Source: Actinomycetes bacterium (GTDB taxonomy: Bacteria > Actinomycetota > Humimicrobiia > Humimicrobiales > Humimicrobiaceae). From it: a stretch of DNA of 12,273 bases. Shown piece after piece: positions 1 to 7,375 of the stretch; position 1 is the stretch's first letter, and the number at the start of each line of letters is the position of its first letter. The position numbers were made by a program, and so were the translations under genes. The notes beneath the pieces are model-generated. The model was not told the origin of the DNA. It worked only from the letters and a program-made list of their open reading frames with translations, and did not search any database. Location of the stretch: contig JAUVXY010000028.1 of assembly GCA_030603375.1 (NCBI GenBank), positions 1 to 12,273 of the forward strand. The letters are read 5' to 3'.

Positions 1-606
1 TCTGTTATCAGTATATATTTTGCTTAAAATTGGGCCTTTTACTGCTATTATTATAAATATAACGGCAAACGCAGCTATAACAGGCCAGGGTTCTTTGTAT
101 GTAAAAGCAAGTATCGGAAGCAGCAGCACCCCAAGTCCGCCACCTACAGCATTAGGATGAAATTTCAAACGCTTCCTTAAAGTATATCTGTATATAAATC
201 CAAAAGCTACCGCTGATGGAAAAACTATTGCAAATTCTACTGGAATCAATGCTGCGCTGACGCCTAAAGTAGTTGCCAGTCCGCCGCCACCTCTGAACTT
301 AAAAAATACTGGCCAGTTATGTCCTACTACCAGAGCAATGCATGAAATTGCTATTGTCCTTGCATCCAAACCTAGAACAAGTTTTGCTATCAAGATTGGT
401 ACCGCAGCCTTGGCTGTATCAAGAAAACCAGTTAATATTCCCACTTTATATCCATATTGGCGAAATGTGCCTGCTGCTCCAGGTAAGTCTTTTTTACCAA
501 AATCTTTCTTTTTTAAAATTTTTGCAATCACATACCCAAAACAAACAGACCCGATAAGATAGCTTAGGATTACAAAAAAAACTTTAAATACAATGCTGTC
601 CACCAT
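1..606 (-). CDS. plsY: PlsY-family glycerol-3-phosphate acyltransferase, 3' end cut by window
   Basis: PlsY is an integral membrane enzyme that transfers an acyl group from acyl-phosphate to glycerol-3-phosphate, the first acylation in phospholipid synthesis. The frame is open from ATG at 606 to base 1 (202 codons, no stop), so only the C-terminal end is missing; PlsY proteins are about 200 residues. Visible family motifs are GSVCFG (residues 19-24), PGAAGTFRQYG (42-52), GFLDTAKAA (60-68), GHNWPVFFKFRGGGGLATTLG in two pieces (GHNWP 95-99; RGGGG 105-109) and several hydrophobic membrane segments. Two motifs diverge from the textbook enzyme: GSGNxGATN is replaced by PGAAGTFRQ, and the lysine of GGKG is glycine (residue 108). 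AAGGAG lies 9 nt before the ATG; a GTG two codons... one codon later (603) is an alternative start. It follows fakA and fakB, whose product chain supplies acyl-phosphate. Family assignment is firm; whether it is a fully canonical PlsY is open. Confidence 0.85.
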   Translation of the reverse strand, partial: MVDSIVFKVFFVILSYLIGSVCFGYVIAKILKKKDFGKKDLPGAAGTFRQYGYKVGILTGFLDTAKAAVPILIAKLVLGLDARTIAISCIALVVGHNWPVFFKFRGGGGLATTLGVSAALIPVEFAIVFPSAVAFGFIYRYTLRKRLKFHPNAVGGGLGVLLLPILAFTYKEPWPVIAAFAVIFIIIAVKGPILSKIYTDNR

Positions 607-683
607 CTCCTCTTACTCCTTTTTGCCGCTTTTAAATAATATTTTAATTGCCGTTATATCCTTATTCTATGGTAAGAACAATT

Positions 684-1544
684 TTATTCAATATAATATG
701 CTGCTCCCCATGCCTTTGAACCAAGATGGATAATAACTGCACATCCAAATTCCATTACAAGCATTTCTTCATAATTAATGTTTTCTTCAATAGTCTTCTT
801 CAGATTTTGAGCTGCTTCTTTATTGTCTGCATGTCCGATTACAATACTTTTTACCTTGTTTGCATTAAATTTTTTTAAATCTTCTTTTATGGAGTCAATT
901 ATTTTCTGGTTAACCTGAGATACGCTTCTTGCCCTTCCTACAGGAGAAATTGTGCCTTCCATGTCTCTTATCGCAATCATGGGGATTACCTTCATCATTG
1001 ACCCCATTAAAACCTTGCCTCTTCCTATTCTTCCCCCAAGGTGCAGATACTTTAAATCAGGTATCCCCCAAATTGAATTTGTTCTTGCAATAACTTTATT
1101 TGCATGACTTACTATTTCCTCTTTGCTTTTTCCTGCCTTTGCTAATTTGGCAGCTTCAAGCACTATAAGTTCTTTTCCTGGACCAGCCAGCCTGGTATCA
1201 ATCATCTCTATATCTTCGCCCATTTTTTTACCTGCATTGTTTACAGATTCAAAAGTCGCAGCACTTAATTTTGATGACATCAGTACAAATATTGGGGTTT
1301 TGCCACCATTCTTTATAGACTCACAAATACTGATTATATCTGATACGGTAGGAGCGCTGGTCTTTGGAACAATTTTTTTCTCATACATCATCTTTATCAT
1401 TTCACCTGGCATGATATCAACACCATCTTTAAAACCTTCATTCCCTATATGTATTCCAAAAGGAAATATTGCTATGTCATATTCTTTTATAATTCTCTCC
1501 GGAAGTCCGTGGCCACTGCCTGTGACTATTACAACTTCACTCAT
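684..1544 (-). CDS. fakB: DegV family fatty-acid-binding protein, FakB-type
   Basis: DegV/FakB proteins bind one fatty acid and present its carboxylate to the kinase FakA; the acyl-phosphate product then feeds PlsY or PlsX. The protein is 286 residues, the usual DegV length. Family marks are an N-terminal VIVTGSG strand-loop, TSAPT (Thr62 and Ser63), SSKLSAATFESV (Ser90/Ser91), IDTR, LKYLHLGGRIGRG in the middle and IIHLGSKAWG near the C-terminus (His273). The Thr, Ser and His positions match those that hold the fatty-acid carboxylate in known FakB proteins. Unusual: the C-terminal loop is HLGSKAWG instead of the common HTGPGxxG, and the first loop has Gly instead of the usual Asp. The frame could start at TTG 1565, but ATG 1544 is preceded by AAGGGGAAG at good spacing and gives the normal N-terminus. 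It sits directly after fakA and before plsY, which strongly supports a FakB role. Confidence 0.9.
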   Translation of the reverse strand: MSEVVIVTGSGHGLPERIIKEYDIAIFPFGIHIGNEGFKDGVDIMPGEMIKMMYEKKIVPKTSAPTVSDIISICESIKNGGKTPIFVLMSSKLSAATFESVNNAGKKMGEDIEMIDTRLAGPGKELIVLEAAKLAKAGKSKEEIVSHANKVIARTNSIWGIPDLKYLHLGGRIGRGKVLMGSMMKVIPMIAIRDMEGTISPVGRARSVSQVNQKIIDSIKEDLKKFNANKVKSIVIGHADNKEAAQNLKKTIEENINYEEMLVMEFGCAVIIHLGSKAWGAAYYIE

Positions 1545-1587
1545 GTCTTCCCCTTTTTCTCTCAACTTTAATAAAATTAGACTAAGA

Positions 1588-1606
1588 TATTGTGAAATTT
1601 ACAATA
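1588..1606. repeat. 19-bp near-perfect palindrome between fakA and fakB
   Basis: TATTGTGAAATTTACAATA pairs in 8 of 9 positions around a central A; the single mismatch would be a G-U pair in RNA. It lies 44 bp before the chosen fakB start, inside the gap after fakA. It could be a regulator half-site pair or a weak RNA hairpin; there is no U-tract, so it is not a clear terminator. Function is not shown. Confidence 0.4.
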
Positions 1607-1620
1607 AGTATCCATAAAAA

Positions 1621-3462
1621 TTATTCAACAGATATAATATAATAATAATGAAATTGCCCGCCATAATATAGTTGTATTTCTAAGTCTGGGAATATATTCT
1701 TTAAATTCTGATATAAATTTTTAGCTTTGACCTTATTACTGCCTTTACCCCAGTATATTGAGATAAGGCTGCTATCCTTTTTCACTATTTTTTTAATCGT
1801 ATCCAGAGCAACTGCCTGATAATCATTTCCACTGGCTATTATTTCCTTTTTTGCCAGTCCGATAAAATCTCCTTTCTTAACTGTAATTTTCTTATTTTTA
1901 ACAAAGCGAGTAGCTTTTGCTACCATTCCTGTACTAACCATTCCAATAGCTTCTTCCATATATTTTTTGTTGTCTTCCAAACTATATTCGGGGTTAAAAG
2001 ACAACAAAGAACTTATGCCCTCAGGCATAGTTTTTGATGAGATTATTTCAACATTTTTGTCAGTTAGCTTTGCTGCTTGTTGGGCGCTAAGCAGTACATT
2101 GCCATCATTGGGAAGGAGCATTATGTTAAAAAACTCAACTTTTTCTATGGCTTTTAAAAGCTCCTTTACAGAAGGGTTCATAGTTTTTCCGCCATCTACG
2201 ATATATGATACGCCTGAGCTTTTAAAAACTTCCTTCCATCCCCTGCCTGAAGCAACTGCTACTGTTCCAACTTTACTGTTATTCTTACTATCTCCTTCCA
2301 TGTTGGATAAAAATTTACTCTGCTGCTCATACATATCATCAATTCTTACATTTGCTGTCTCACCCAGCGAAGATACAGCCTTTATTATCTCTTCAGGCTT
2401 ATTTGTGTGAATATGAATGTTAAACAAGTTGTTTGTGCCGGCAACTATGATAGAACTGCCCATATTTTTTAGCCTGTTAGATATAGCGTCTTTAGAAAGA
2501 TCCTCTCCCCTCAGGATAAATCCAAGACAGTACCTTTCTTTTGGTTTTTTCTTCCATACTTTTACCATTCCACCGCCAATAGAAGTTAAGCCTGCTATAT
2601 TATTGAAATGAAATTTTCTTAAAATTTTATACACAGGGCCCAGCGGCAGATTAATAGAGCTTAAAGAAATTCCGCCCATCATATTTTTTATTCTTTCCTT
2701 TAGACCCTTTCTAAGAATTTTTGTCTGCAGTATTAATTCATTATCCTCTAAAGTTTCCTTCCTGGACAAATTTAATATTTTTTCCCATATATTTATAAGC
2801 ACCGGCATCTGTCTTACAGTAACCTCTTCCATTTCAAGGCTTTCGCCTTTCAAATATCTAAGCATTCCTTCTGCTATAAATATAAAGCCACATCCACCAG
2901 CATCAACAACTCCTGCTTCTTTTAAAACAGGCAGCAGGTCGGGTGTTTCATTCAAAACTTTTTTACCTTTTATTAATATCTTTTCAAAAAACAAAGTAAT
3001 ATCAGTAATCGTGCCTTTATTTTCAACAGCAGTTTGTGCCATTTCCCTCATAACTGTCAGTATAGTTCCTTCAACAGGGTTGGATACACTTTTGTAAGCA
3101 TACGTGCTGCCCTCTTGCCAGGCATCTGCAAATTCATCGATGCTTATTTTATCGTTTGAATAAATTCCACTGCTAAGGCCGTAAAAAAACTGCGAAAGAA
3201 TAACTCCAGAATTGCCTTTTGCCCCCATCAGGCTGCCTTCAGCAATAACTTTCAGAATTTCTCCCACAGTGGCATTTTCTATATCTTCAATTTTTGAAAG
3301 TTCCTCAACAACACTCTTTAGTGCAAAGCACATATTTGTCCCGGTATCACCATCTGGGACAGGAAAGACGTTTAAATCATCTACAATTTTGCTCTTATTT
3401 TTTAGCCAGGCATACCCAGCTGAAATTAATTTATCCAACTCTTGGCTGTTTATATATTCCAT
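1621..3462 (-). CDS. fakA: Fatty acid kinase FakA (DAK2/DhaL-type, YloV family)
   Basis: FakA phosphorylates FakB-bound fatty acids with ATP to give acyl-phosphate. The 613-residue protein shows the three expected parts. Residues 1-205 are a DhaL-like kinase domain with PVPDGDTGTN (35-43, metal-binding Asp37 and Asp39), GAKGNSGVILSQ (80-91), SNPVEGTILTVMRE (127-140) and VVDAGGCGF (185-193). Residues of about 310-380 form the middle domain with YCLGFILRGEDL and HIHTN (350-354). Residues 395-613 form the DegV-like C-terminal domain with LPNDGNVLLSAQQA (450-463) and a YYGGQFHYYYIISVE end typical of the family. The 104-residue stretch between kinase and middle domain (206-309) is basic in places and looks longer than in the usual FakA of about 550 residues. 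ATG 3462 has only a weak ribosome site (GGAATAA). It heads the fakA-fakB-plsY operon and has its own promoter upstream. Confidence 0.93.
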   Translation of the reverse strand: MEYINSQELDKLISAGYAWLKNKSKIVDDLNVFPVPDGDTGTNMCFALKSVVEELSKIEDIENATVGEILKVIAEGSLMGAKGNSGVILSQFFYGLSSGIYSNDKISIDEFADAWQEGSTYAYKSVSNPVEGTILTVMREMAQTAVENKGTITDITLFFEKILIKGKKVLNETPDLLPVLKEAGVVDAGGCGFIFIAEGMLRYLKGESLEMEEVTVRQMPVLINIWEKILNLSRKETLEDNELILQTKILRKGLKERIKNMMGGISLSSINLPLGPVYKILRKFHFNNIAGLTSIGGGMVKVWKKKPKERYCLGFILRGEDLSKDAISNRLKNMGSSIIVAGTNNLFNIHIHTNKPEEIIKAVSSLGETANVRIDDMYEQQSKFLSNMEGDSKNNSKVGTVAVASGRGWKEVFKSSGVSYIVDGGKTMNPSVKELLKAIEKVEFFNIMLLPNDGNVLLSAQQAAKLTDKNVEIISSKTMPEGISSLLSFNPEYSLEDNKKYMEEAIGMVSTGMVAKATRFVKNKKITVKKGDFIGLAKKEIIASGNDYQAVALDTIKKIVKKDSSLISIYWGKGSNKVKAKNLYQNLKNIFPDLEIQLYYGGQFHYYYIISVE

Positions 3463-3555
3463 TTATTCCATCTATGCCTAAAATTATATTGTGGTTTCGT
3501 TTTATAAAAACATAAAAATTGCAATAGCGCTAAACACAGGTACGAAGTCTATAAC

Positions 3556-3586
3556 ATTATAACAGGCAATGCTACTGCCGTGTCAA
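3556..3586 (-). promoter_or_regulatory. Promoter of the fakA-fakB-plsY operon, with internal partial palindrome
   Basis: On the minus strand TTGACA (3586-3581) is a perfect -35. The -10 is either TATAAT (3561-3556, 19-bp spacer) or the overlapping GTTATA (3563-3558, 17-bp spacer). Transcription would begin near 3550, giving a leader of about 85 nt to fakA. The spacer contains GGCAATGCTACTGCC (3565-3579), an interrupted palindrome with GGCA/TGCC ends, placed where a repressor would block polymerase. The promoter is convincing; the operator is a guess. Confidence 0.6.
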
Positions 3587-3632
3587 TGTAAATATGCATA
3601 AATTTATCATCCTGTATTGATATTAATATTAC

Positions 3633-3655
3633 ATATAAAGTATCTTACTTTATAT
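3633..3655. repeat. Perfect 10-bp inverted repeat over the patatin stop codon
   Basis: ATATAAAGTA (3633-3642) and TACTTTATAT (3646-3655) are exact reverse complements separated by TCT. The repeat covers the stop codon of the first patatin gene and lies about 50 bp upstream of the fakA -35 box. All-AT arms and no U-tract make it a poor intrinsic terminator; a binding site for a dimeric regulator or a weak mRNA 3'-end hairpin are alternatives. Confidence 0.4.
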
Positions 3656-4481
3656 CACCACTTTTACGGCGTATTAAGTCCTTTAGTTGCGGAATCAATT
3701 TGCGCATTGTTTCTTCACCCTCTGCTATAACTACTTTGCCGTTACCCCTAATAATCTTACCCCATCTAACTTCGCCCATTTTAGGACTAACAACAATATC
3801 AGCTTCTCTGGCATTCAAATAAGACAACTGGTGCCGCAAAACCTTAATAGAGGTATCTGCAACTTTGTAAAATCCATAATTTTTATTATTATTGTAGCTA
3901 CTATTGTAGCCATTAAAATAGCTTGCCTCTAAATTAACTGCTATTATTAAATCTGCCCCCATTTTTTTAACAACACTTACTGGCACAGGCATAGACAGTC
4001 CGCCATCAACAAGTAGCATCTCTTCCATTTTAACTGGCTTAAAAATCAGCGGTAGAGACCCGCTCGCCCTCACAGCCAGAGCAACTTCACCTTTATTTAT
4101 AACAACTGCTTCACCTGTCTTTAAATCAGTTACCACTACCGAAAAAGGAATTTTTAAATCCTTAAAATGTACCTTTCCAATAGCACTTTCGATAAATTTT
4201 ATTAATTTTTCACCTTTAAAAAATCCCTGCTTCAAAGATGGGTATAAAAAAAGGGATAACAGCTGCCTCCAATTACTTGGAAGAGCTTTTTTTTCAATGT
4301 TTTTAGTACTTTTAGAGACTGCATAAAAACTGCCAATACATGCCCCGGCACTTGAGCCGGCAATAAAATCAATTGGAATATTATTTTCTTCCAAAACCTT
4401 TATAACACCGATATGAAACAGCCCTTTAGCTCCTCCGCTGCCTAATGCTAAACCTATCTTTGGTCTCCCTGTTTTTACCAT
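3645..4481 (-). CDS. Patatin-like phospholipase (RssA/YchK-type), copy 1
   Basis: Patatin-like proteins are Ser-Asp dyad lipid acyl hydrolases that release fatty acids from phospholipids. The 278-residue protein has the oxyanion-hole glycine loop GSGGAKG (14-20), the nucleophile elbow GSSAG (42-46, Ser44) and the Asp of VDGG (Asp159), all in the expected order. There is no signal peptide or membrane segment, so it probably works at the inner membrane face. The ATG lies 10 bp after the ubiB stop, and GGAGG inside the last ubiB codons is its ribosome site (13-nt spacing, rather long), so the two are translationally close. It is a clear paralogue of the patatin at 8605-9417: most of residues 7-170 can be aligned without gaps. 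Natural substrate is not visible; neighbouring Fak genes suggest that the released fatty acids are re-activated rather than lost. Confidence 0.9.
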   Translation of the reverse strand: MVKTGRPKIGLALGSGGAKGLFHIGVIKVLEENNIPIDFIAGSSAGACIGSFYAVSKSTKNIEKKALPSNWRQLLSLFLYPSLKQGFFKGEKLIKFIESAIGKVHFKDLKIPFSVVVTDLKTGEAVVINKGEVALAVRASGSLPLIFKPVKMEEMLLVDGGLSMPVPVSVVKKMGADLIIAVNLEASYFNGYNSSYNNNKNYGFYKVADTSIKVLRHQLSYLNAREADIVVSPKMGEVRWGKIIRGNGKVVIAEGEETMRKLIPQLKDLIRRKSGDIK

Positions 4482-4491
4482 AATATAAACA

Positions 4492-6156
4492 CTACCTCCA
4501 CTTTCCTGACTTCATTATAGAAATTATCAAAATAAATCCCATTATGCTTGCTACTATGTAACCTGCAATTCCTAATACAGGATAACCAAAAATTGATGGC
4601 CCTACACCTGCACGCACAGTTAAGGAAGAACCTACAATTATGCCTGCAATAATTATACTTAGCGACATACGGCTTGTTGAACGATCTATTATTCTGGTTA
4701 AATTTTCTAACCCGCGGTGTTCAAACACAAATTTTAATCTACCCTTTTCAAGCTTTTTCAAGGTATCTGCCAATCCTTGCGGTAACTGCTCTACAAGGCT
4801 AACGCTATCTTGAATAAATTTACTGCTCTTTTTAAATAACTTATCAGGATAAAATTCTTTGATCAGAAGTTTATTTATAAATGGCTCAGCAATTAAAACT
4901 GCGTTAAAATCAGGATCGAGTTGTCTGCCTGTTGTCTCTACTATAGACAGAGATTTTATCATCAAAGCTACGTTTGTAGGTAAAACTAGATTATGCTGTA
5001 CAATTACTTTAACAACATCCTGCATGAGTTTTCCAAAATTTAACTCTTTTAAAGATATTCCAACATAGCGTTCAATTAATTCCATAAAATCCTGCCGCAA
5101 TAAATTTTGGTCAAATTTTCCGTCAAGCATGTCCAGTATTTCAAGACTTCGCATAATACTATCCAGGTCTTTATCTATTATTGCTCTCAGTAGCTTTGCC
5201 CCGTTTGTAGCTATGTTTGTATCAATGTAGCCAACCATCCCAACATCAAGCATAACAATGACAGATGGCGGCAAGATAAAAATATTGGCTGGGTGAGGAT
5301 CTCCATGAAAAAACCTGTCTTCAAATATTTGTTTTAAAACTATTTCTGCACCTCGTTTTGCAACTTCTTTTGGTCTAAAAATGTCCTTATACCTGTCTTC
5401 GGTTATTTTACTAACCTTTATTCCATCAATAAACTCCATTGTAAGAATCTCTGTAGTAGACATGTCCCAATATATTTTTGGCACCTTAACATAATCAATG
5501 TCTTCAAAATTAATTCTAAATTTTTCAAAATGGTGAGCTTCGTTTGTGAAATCAATTTCTTTCAAGATTGCTCTTTTAAATTCTTTTATCATCAATTTTG
5601 GGTGATAAACCCAGCCACTACCCAATCTCTTGTCCACAATTTCTACTAAGTCTTCCAATATTTCTAAATCTAATGCGACTACCTCTTTAATATCAGGCCT
5701 TTGAATCTTTACTGCTACGGTTTCGCCATCCAGCAAAGTTGCTTTATGAACCTGGCTTAGCGATGCAGCAGCAATCGGTACTGGATTAAGTTCCTTAAAC
5801 AATTCATCTATTGGCTTTTTTAGTTCTCGCTTAATAATATCTTTAGCTGTAAAGCTATCAAATGGCGGAACCTGGTCCTGGAGTTTTTCTAATTCTTTAA
5901 TAAGGTCAGGAGGCAAAAAATCAGGCCGCGTGCTCAATATCTGGCCAAACTTAATAAAAGTTGGACCAAGCTCTTCTAAGGACAGGCGAATCCTTTCAGG
6001 CAAGCTTACGAACTTATAATTCTTTGGGACCCTTTTTATCCTTTCCAGCAATCTTGTTTTTGACTTATCAATAAAATAATCTAATCCATATTTAGCCAGA
6101 ACAGTTATAATTTGCCTGCTTCGTTTGAGCTTAGCATAATTGGTTCTTAGTTTCAT
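4492..6156 (-). CDS. ubiB: ABC1/AarF/UbiB-family atypical kinase, membrane-anchored
   Basis: UbiB/ADCK proteins are protein-kinase-like ATPases that affect isoprenoid quinone or membrane-lipid homeostasis. The 554-residue protein has the family marks in order: KFGQ (69-72, the KxGQ inhibitory motif), the Ala-rich loop AAAS (129-132), the ATP-binding Lys150 in VAVKIQRP, ExD at 200-202, HGDPHPAN (284-291, catalytic Asp286) and DVG (304-306, in place of DFG). Two hydrophobic segments at about 499-515 and 526-548 anchor the C-terminus, ending KSGKWR. All catalytic residues are kept. No quinone-synthesis gene is nearby; it is followed by a patatin and preceded by a phasin-like gene, so a role in membrane-lipid turnover is at least as likely as one in quinone synthesis here (inference). 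The ATG at 6156 is supported by alignment with the ubiB remnant at 9542, whose N-terminus begins at the same residue; no strong ribosome site is visible. Confidence 0.9.
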   Translation of the reverse strand: MKLRTNYAKLKRSRQIITVLAKYGLDYFIDKSKTRLLERIKRVPKNYKFVSLPERIRLSLEELGPTFIKFGQILSTRPDFLPPDLIKELEKLQDQVPPFDSFTAKDIIKRELKKPIDELFKELNPVPIAAASLSQVHKATLLDGETVAVKIQRPDIKEVVALDLEILEDLVEIVDKRLGSGWVYHPKLMIKEFKRAILKEIDFTNEAHHFEKFRINFEDIDYVKVPKIYWDMSTTEILTMEFIDGIKVSKITEDRYKDIFRPKEVAKRGAEIVLKQIFEDRFFHGDPHPANIFILPPSVIVMLDVGMVGYIDTNIATNGAKLLRAIIDKDLDSIMRSLEILDMLDGKFDQNLLRQDFMELIERYVGISLKELNFGKLMQDVVKVIVQHNLVLPTNVALMIKSLSIVETTGRQLDPDFNAVLIAEPFINKLLIKEFYPDKLFKKSSKFIQDSVSLVEQLPQGLADTLKKLEKGRLKFVFEHRGLENLTRIIDRSTSRMSLSIIIAGIIVGSSLTVRAGVGPSIFGYPVLGIAGYIVASIMGFILIISIMKSGKWR

Positions 6157-6255
6157 AAATGTACGTGGACCACAATTGTTTTTGTTAGAAAAATAATCTA
6201 ATTTGTGTAAAACGCAAACACAGCTTCTCTAATAATACTTATTTTTAGATTTGTT

Positions 6256-6543
6256 TTATTTTTTTATAAGCTTATCAAGCTTCTCTCTTATTTCATCTAA
6301 ATCTTTACGGGTAGGAATATTTAATTTTTTAAGCGTTTCTTCTACCGTTTCTTCTATTTTTTTCTTAACTTCACTACCACTTTTCCCAGATTTTTCCATC
6401 AACTCCTTTACAAATTTAGCTTCCTCCGTCTTGGCAAGTTCACCTTTTTTAATCAGATCTCTGGCTAAATCTTCAGCTTTTTCACGAGTAAGAGTTAGTA
6501 TACCCAAACCTGCTAAAATTGTACTTTTAATTAGATCTGTCAT
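6256..6543 (-). CDS. Phasin-like small helical protein (COG3937 type)
   Basis: The 95-residue protein is almost wholly charged amphipathic helix after a short hydrophobic start (LIKSTILAGLGILTL, 4-18). It contains TREKAEDLARDLIKKGEL (19-36) and ends with KLNIPTRKDLDEIREKLDKL, a pattern I associate with the PhaF/PhaI-like phasin superfamily in anaerobes; the tail looks like a coiled coil. Phasins coat lipid or polyhydroxyalkanoate inclusions, but no PHA synthase is in the window, so granule association is unproven. A strong ribosome site AAGGAGGG (6557-6550) lies 6 nt before ATG 6543. It sits between tetR and ubiB. The second operon copy has lost this gene entirely, so it is dispensable to the patatin. 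Confidence 0.75.
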   Translation of the reverse strand: MTDLIKSTILAGLGILTLTREKAEDLARDLIKKGELAKTEEAKFVKELMEKSGKSGSEVKKKIEETVEETLKKLNIPTRKDLDEIREKLDKLIKK

Positions 6544-6602
6544 AATTTTCCCTCCTTTTATATTTTATAAATTATAATAATTAAAAAATTAGTTCTCGTT
6601 TT

Positions 6603-7187
6603 TTAGAATAAAACAGCAATAATTTGATTTGTCATTTTTCCTGAATCAATTTTTTTGTTCATTAATGAACATTCTAAAAGTAAACCATCTATCATTCCAG
6701 TTAATAAAGATGCTGCTAACTTACTATTAAATTCTCTGTTATATTTTTTTTCTGGAAGTACTTCCTCAATTAGAGATTGGAATAAACTAGTCACCTGTTT
6801 CCTAAATTTAATAATATTTTTGCTTATCTCAGAGCTGCATGGTGATAATTTTATCACCATTGCTTTAATAAGAATTTTTTCCTTTAAGCCAAAATCCAAA
6901 TAACTTTTGATAAGTCTATATAGCTTCCTATCAGATGTTTTTTCCCTGGATGCTTTTGTGATATATGACCTTAATTCATCAAAAGCCCTCTCAAGCACCT
7001 TCTTGTAGATTTCCTCCTTGCTTGCAAAGTGGTAATAAAGTGCTGCCTTGGTTATATTAAGTTTTTTAGCAATATCATCCATTGAGACACTTAAATATAT
7101 ATGTTCCGAAAAAAGGCTTTGAGCAGCTTCTATAATACGTTCTTTTGTACTATTAATAATGTTCTTTTGCTTTTTAGATACTTTCAT
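6603..7187 (-). CDS. TetR/AcrR-family transcriptional regulator
   Basis: The 194-residue protein has a TetR N-terminal DNA-binding domain at about 15-62, with the helix-turn-helix MDDIAKKLNITKAALYYHF (36-54) and the usual following KEEIYKKV. The rest is a helical ligand and dimer domain with no recognisable ligand signature. It is the first gene of the phasin-ubiB-patatin operon and is preceded by a promoter with a perfect palindrome at the start point, so autorepression is likely. TetR proteins next to lipid genes often sense acyl-CoA or fatty acid; that is inference here. The start at 7187 agrees with the remnant copy at 9657, which begins at the same place; the ribosome site (CCCAGG) is weak. 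A possible second target is the related palindrome before the DegV gene at 9789. Confidence 0.9.
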   Translation of the reverse strand: MKVSKKQKNIINSTKERIIEAAQSLFSEHIYLSVSMDDIAKKLNITKAALYYHFASKEEIYKKVLERAFDELRSYITKASREKTSDRKLYRLIKSYLDFGLKEKILIKAMVIKLSPCSSEISKNIIKFRKQVTSLFQSLIEEVLPEKKYNREFNSKLAASLLTGMIDGLLLECSLMNKKIDSGKMTNQIIAVLF

Positions 7188-7341
7188 AAATTAAACCTGG
7201 GTTATTGTATGTTAAAATCTTCTTTGTCTTTAGGAAGTACTTTAAGTGTACCTTGATAGCTGTTTTAGTAGTGTATAACTTTACCCTTTGCTTTAATGTC
7301 ATTTTGTACCCATTACTTACATGCTTATACTAAAATACTTA
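7188..7341 (-). other. Leader of the tetR operon
   Basis: This stretch separates the start-point operator from the tetR start codon. I see no riboswitch fold or leader peptide that I can name. The matching leader in copy 2 is about 120 bp shorter: ATTTTA occurs at both ends here (minus strand, near 7338-7332 and 7218-7212) and once in copy 2. Confidence 0.4.
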
Positions 7342-7367
7342 ACTTACTTACTGTTAGGTAAGTAAGT
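7342..7367. promoter_or_regulatory. Probable TetR operator: perfect 10-6-10 inverted repeat
   Basis: ACTTACTTAC (7342-7351) and GTAAGTAAGT (7358-7367) are exact reverse complements with spacer TGTTAG. The arms also hold a 4-bp internal repeat (ACTT ACTT). The element begins just downstream of the -10 box of the tetR promoter and would cover the transcription start, a normal place for TetR autorepression. Confidence 0.7.
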
Positions 7368-7375
7368 CTACTAAT

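Noticed and set aside
338..562. Two short plus-strand open frames
   Set aside because: They lie opposite the partial plsY, whose minus-strand frame stays open to the window edge and carries family motifs.
1123..1617. 164-codon plus-strand open frame opposite the fakB gene
   Set aside because: It lies antisense to a clear DegV gene, has low-complexity Ser/Ile/Phe composition and no family motif.
1967..2611. Plus-strand open frames of 147 and 64 codons opposite fakA
   Set aside because: Antisense shadows of a well supported kinase gene, with no recognisable domain.
7342..7367. Palindrome as an intrinsic terminator for the radical SAM pseudogene
   Set aside because: No T-tract follows on either strand, and its place at the tetR start point fits an operator better.
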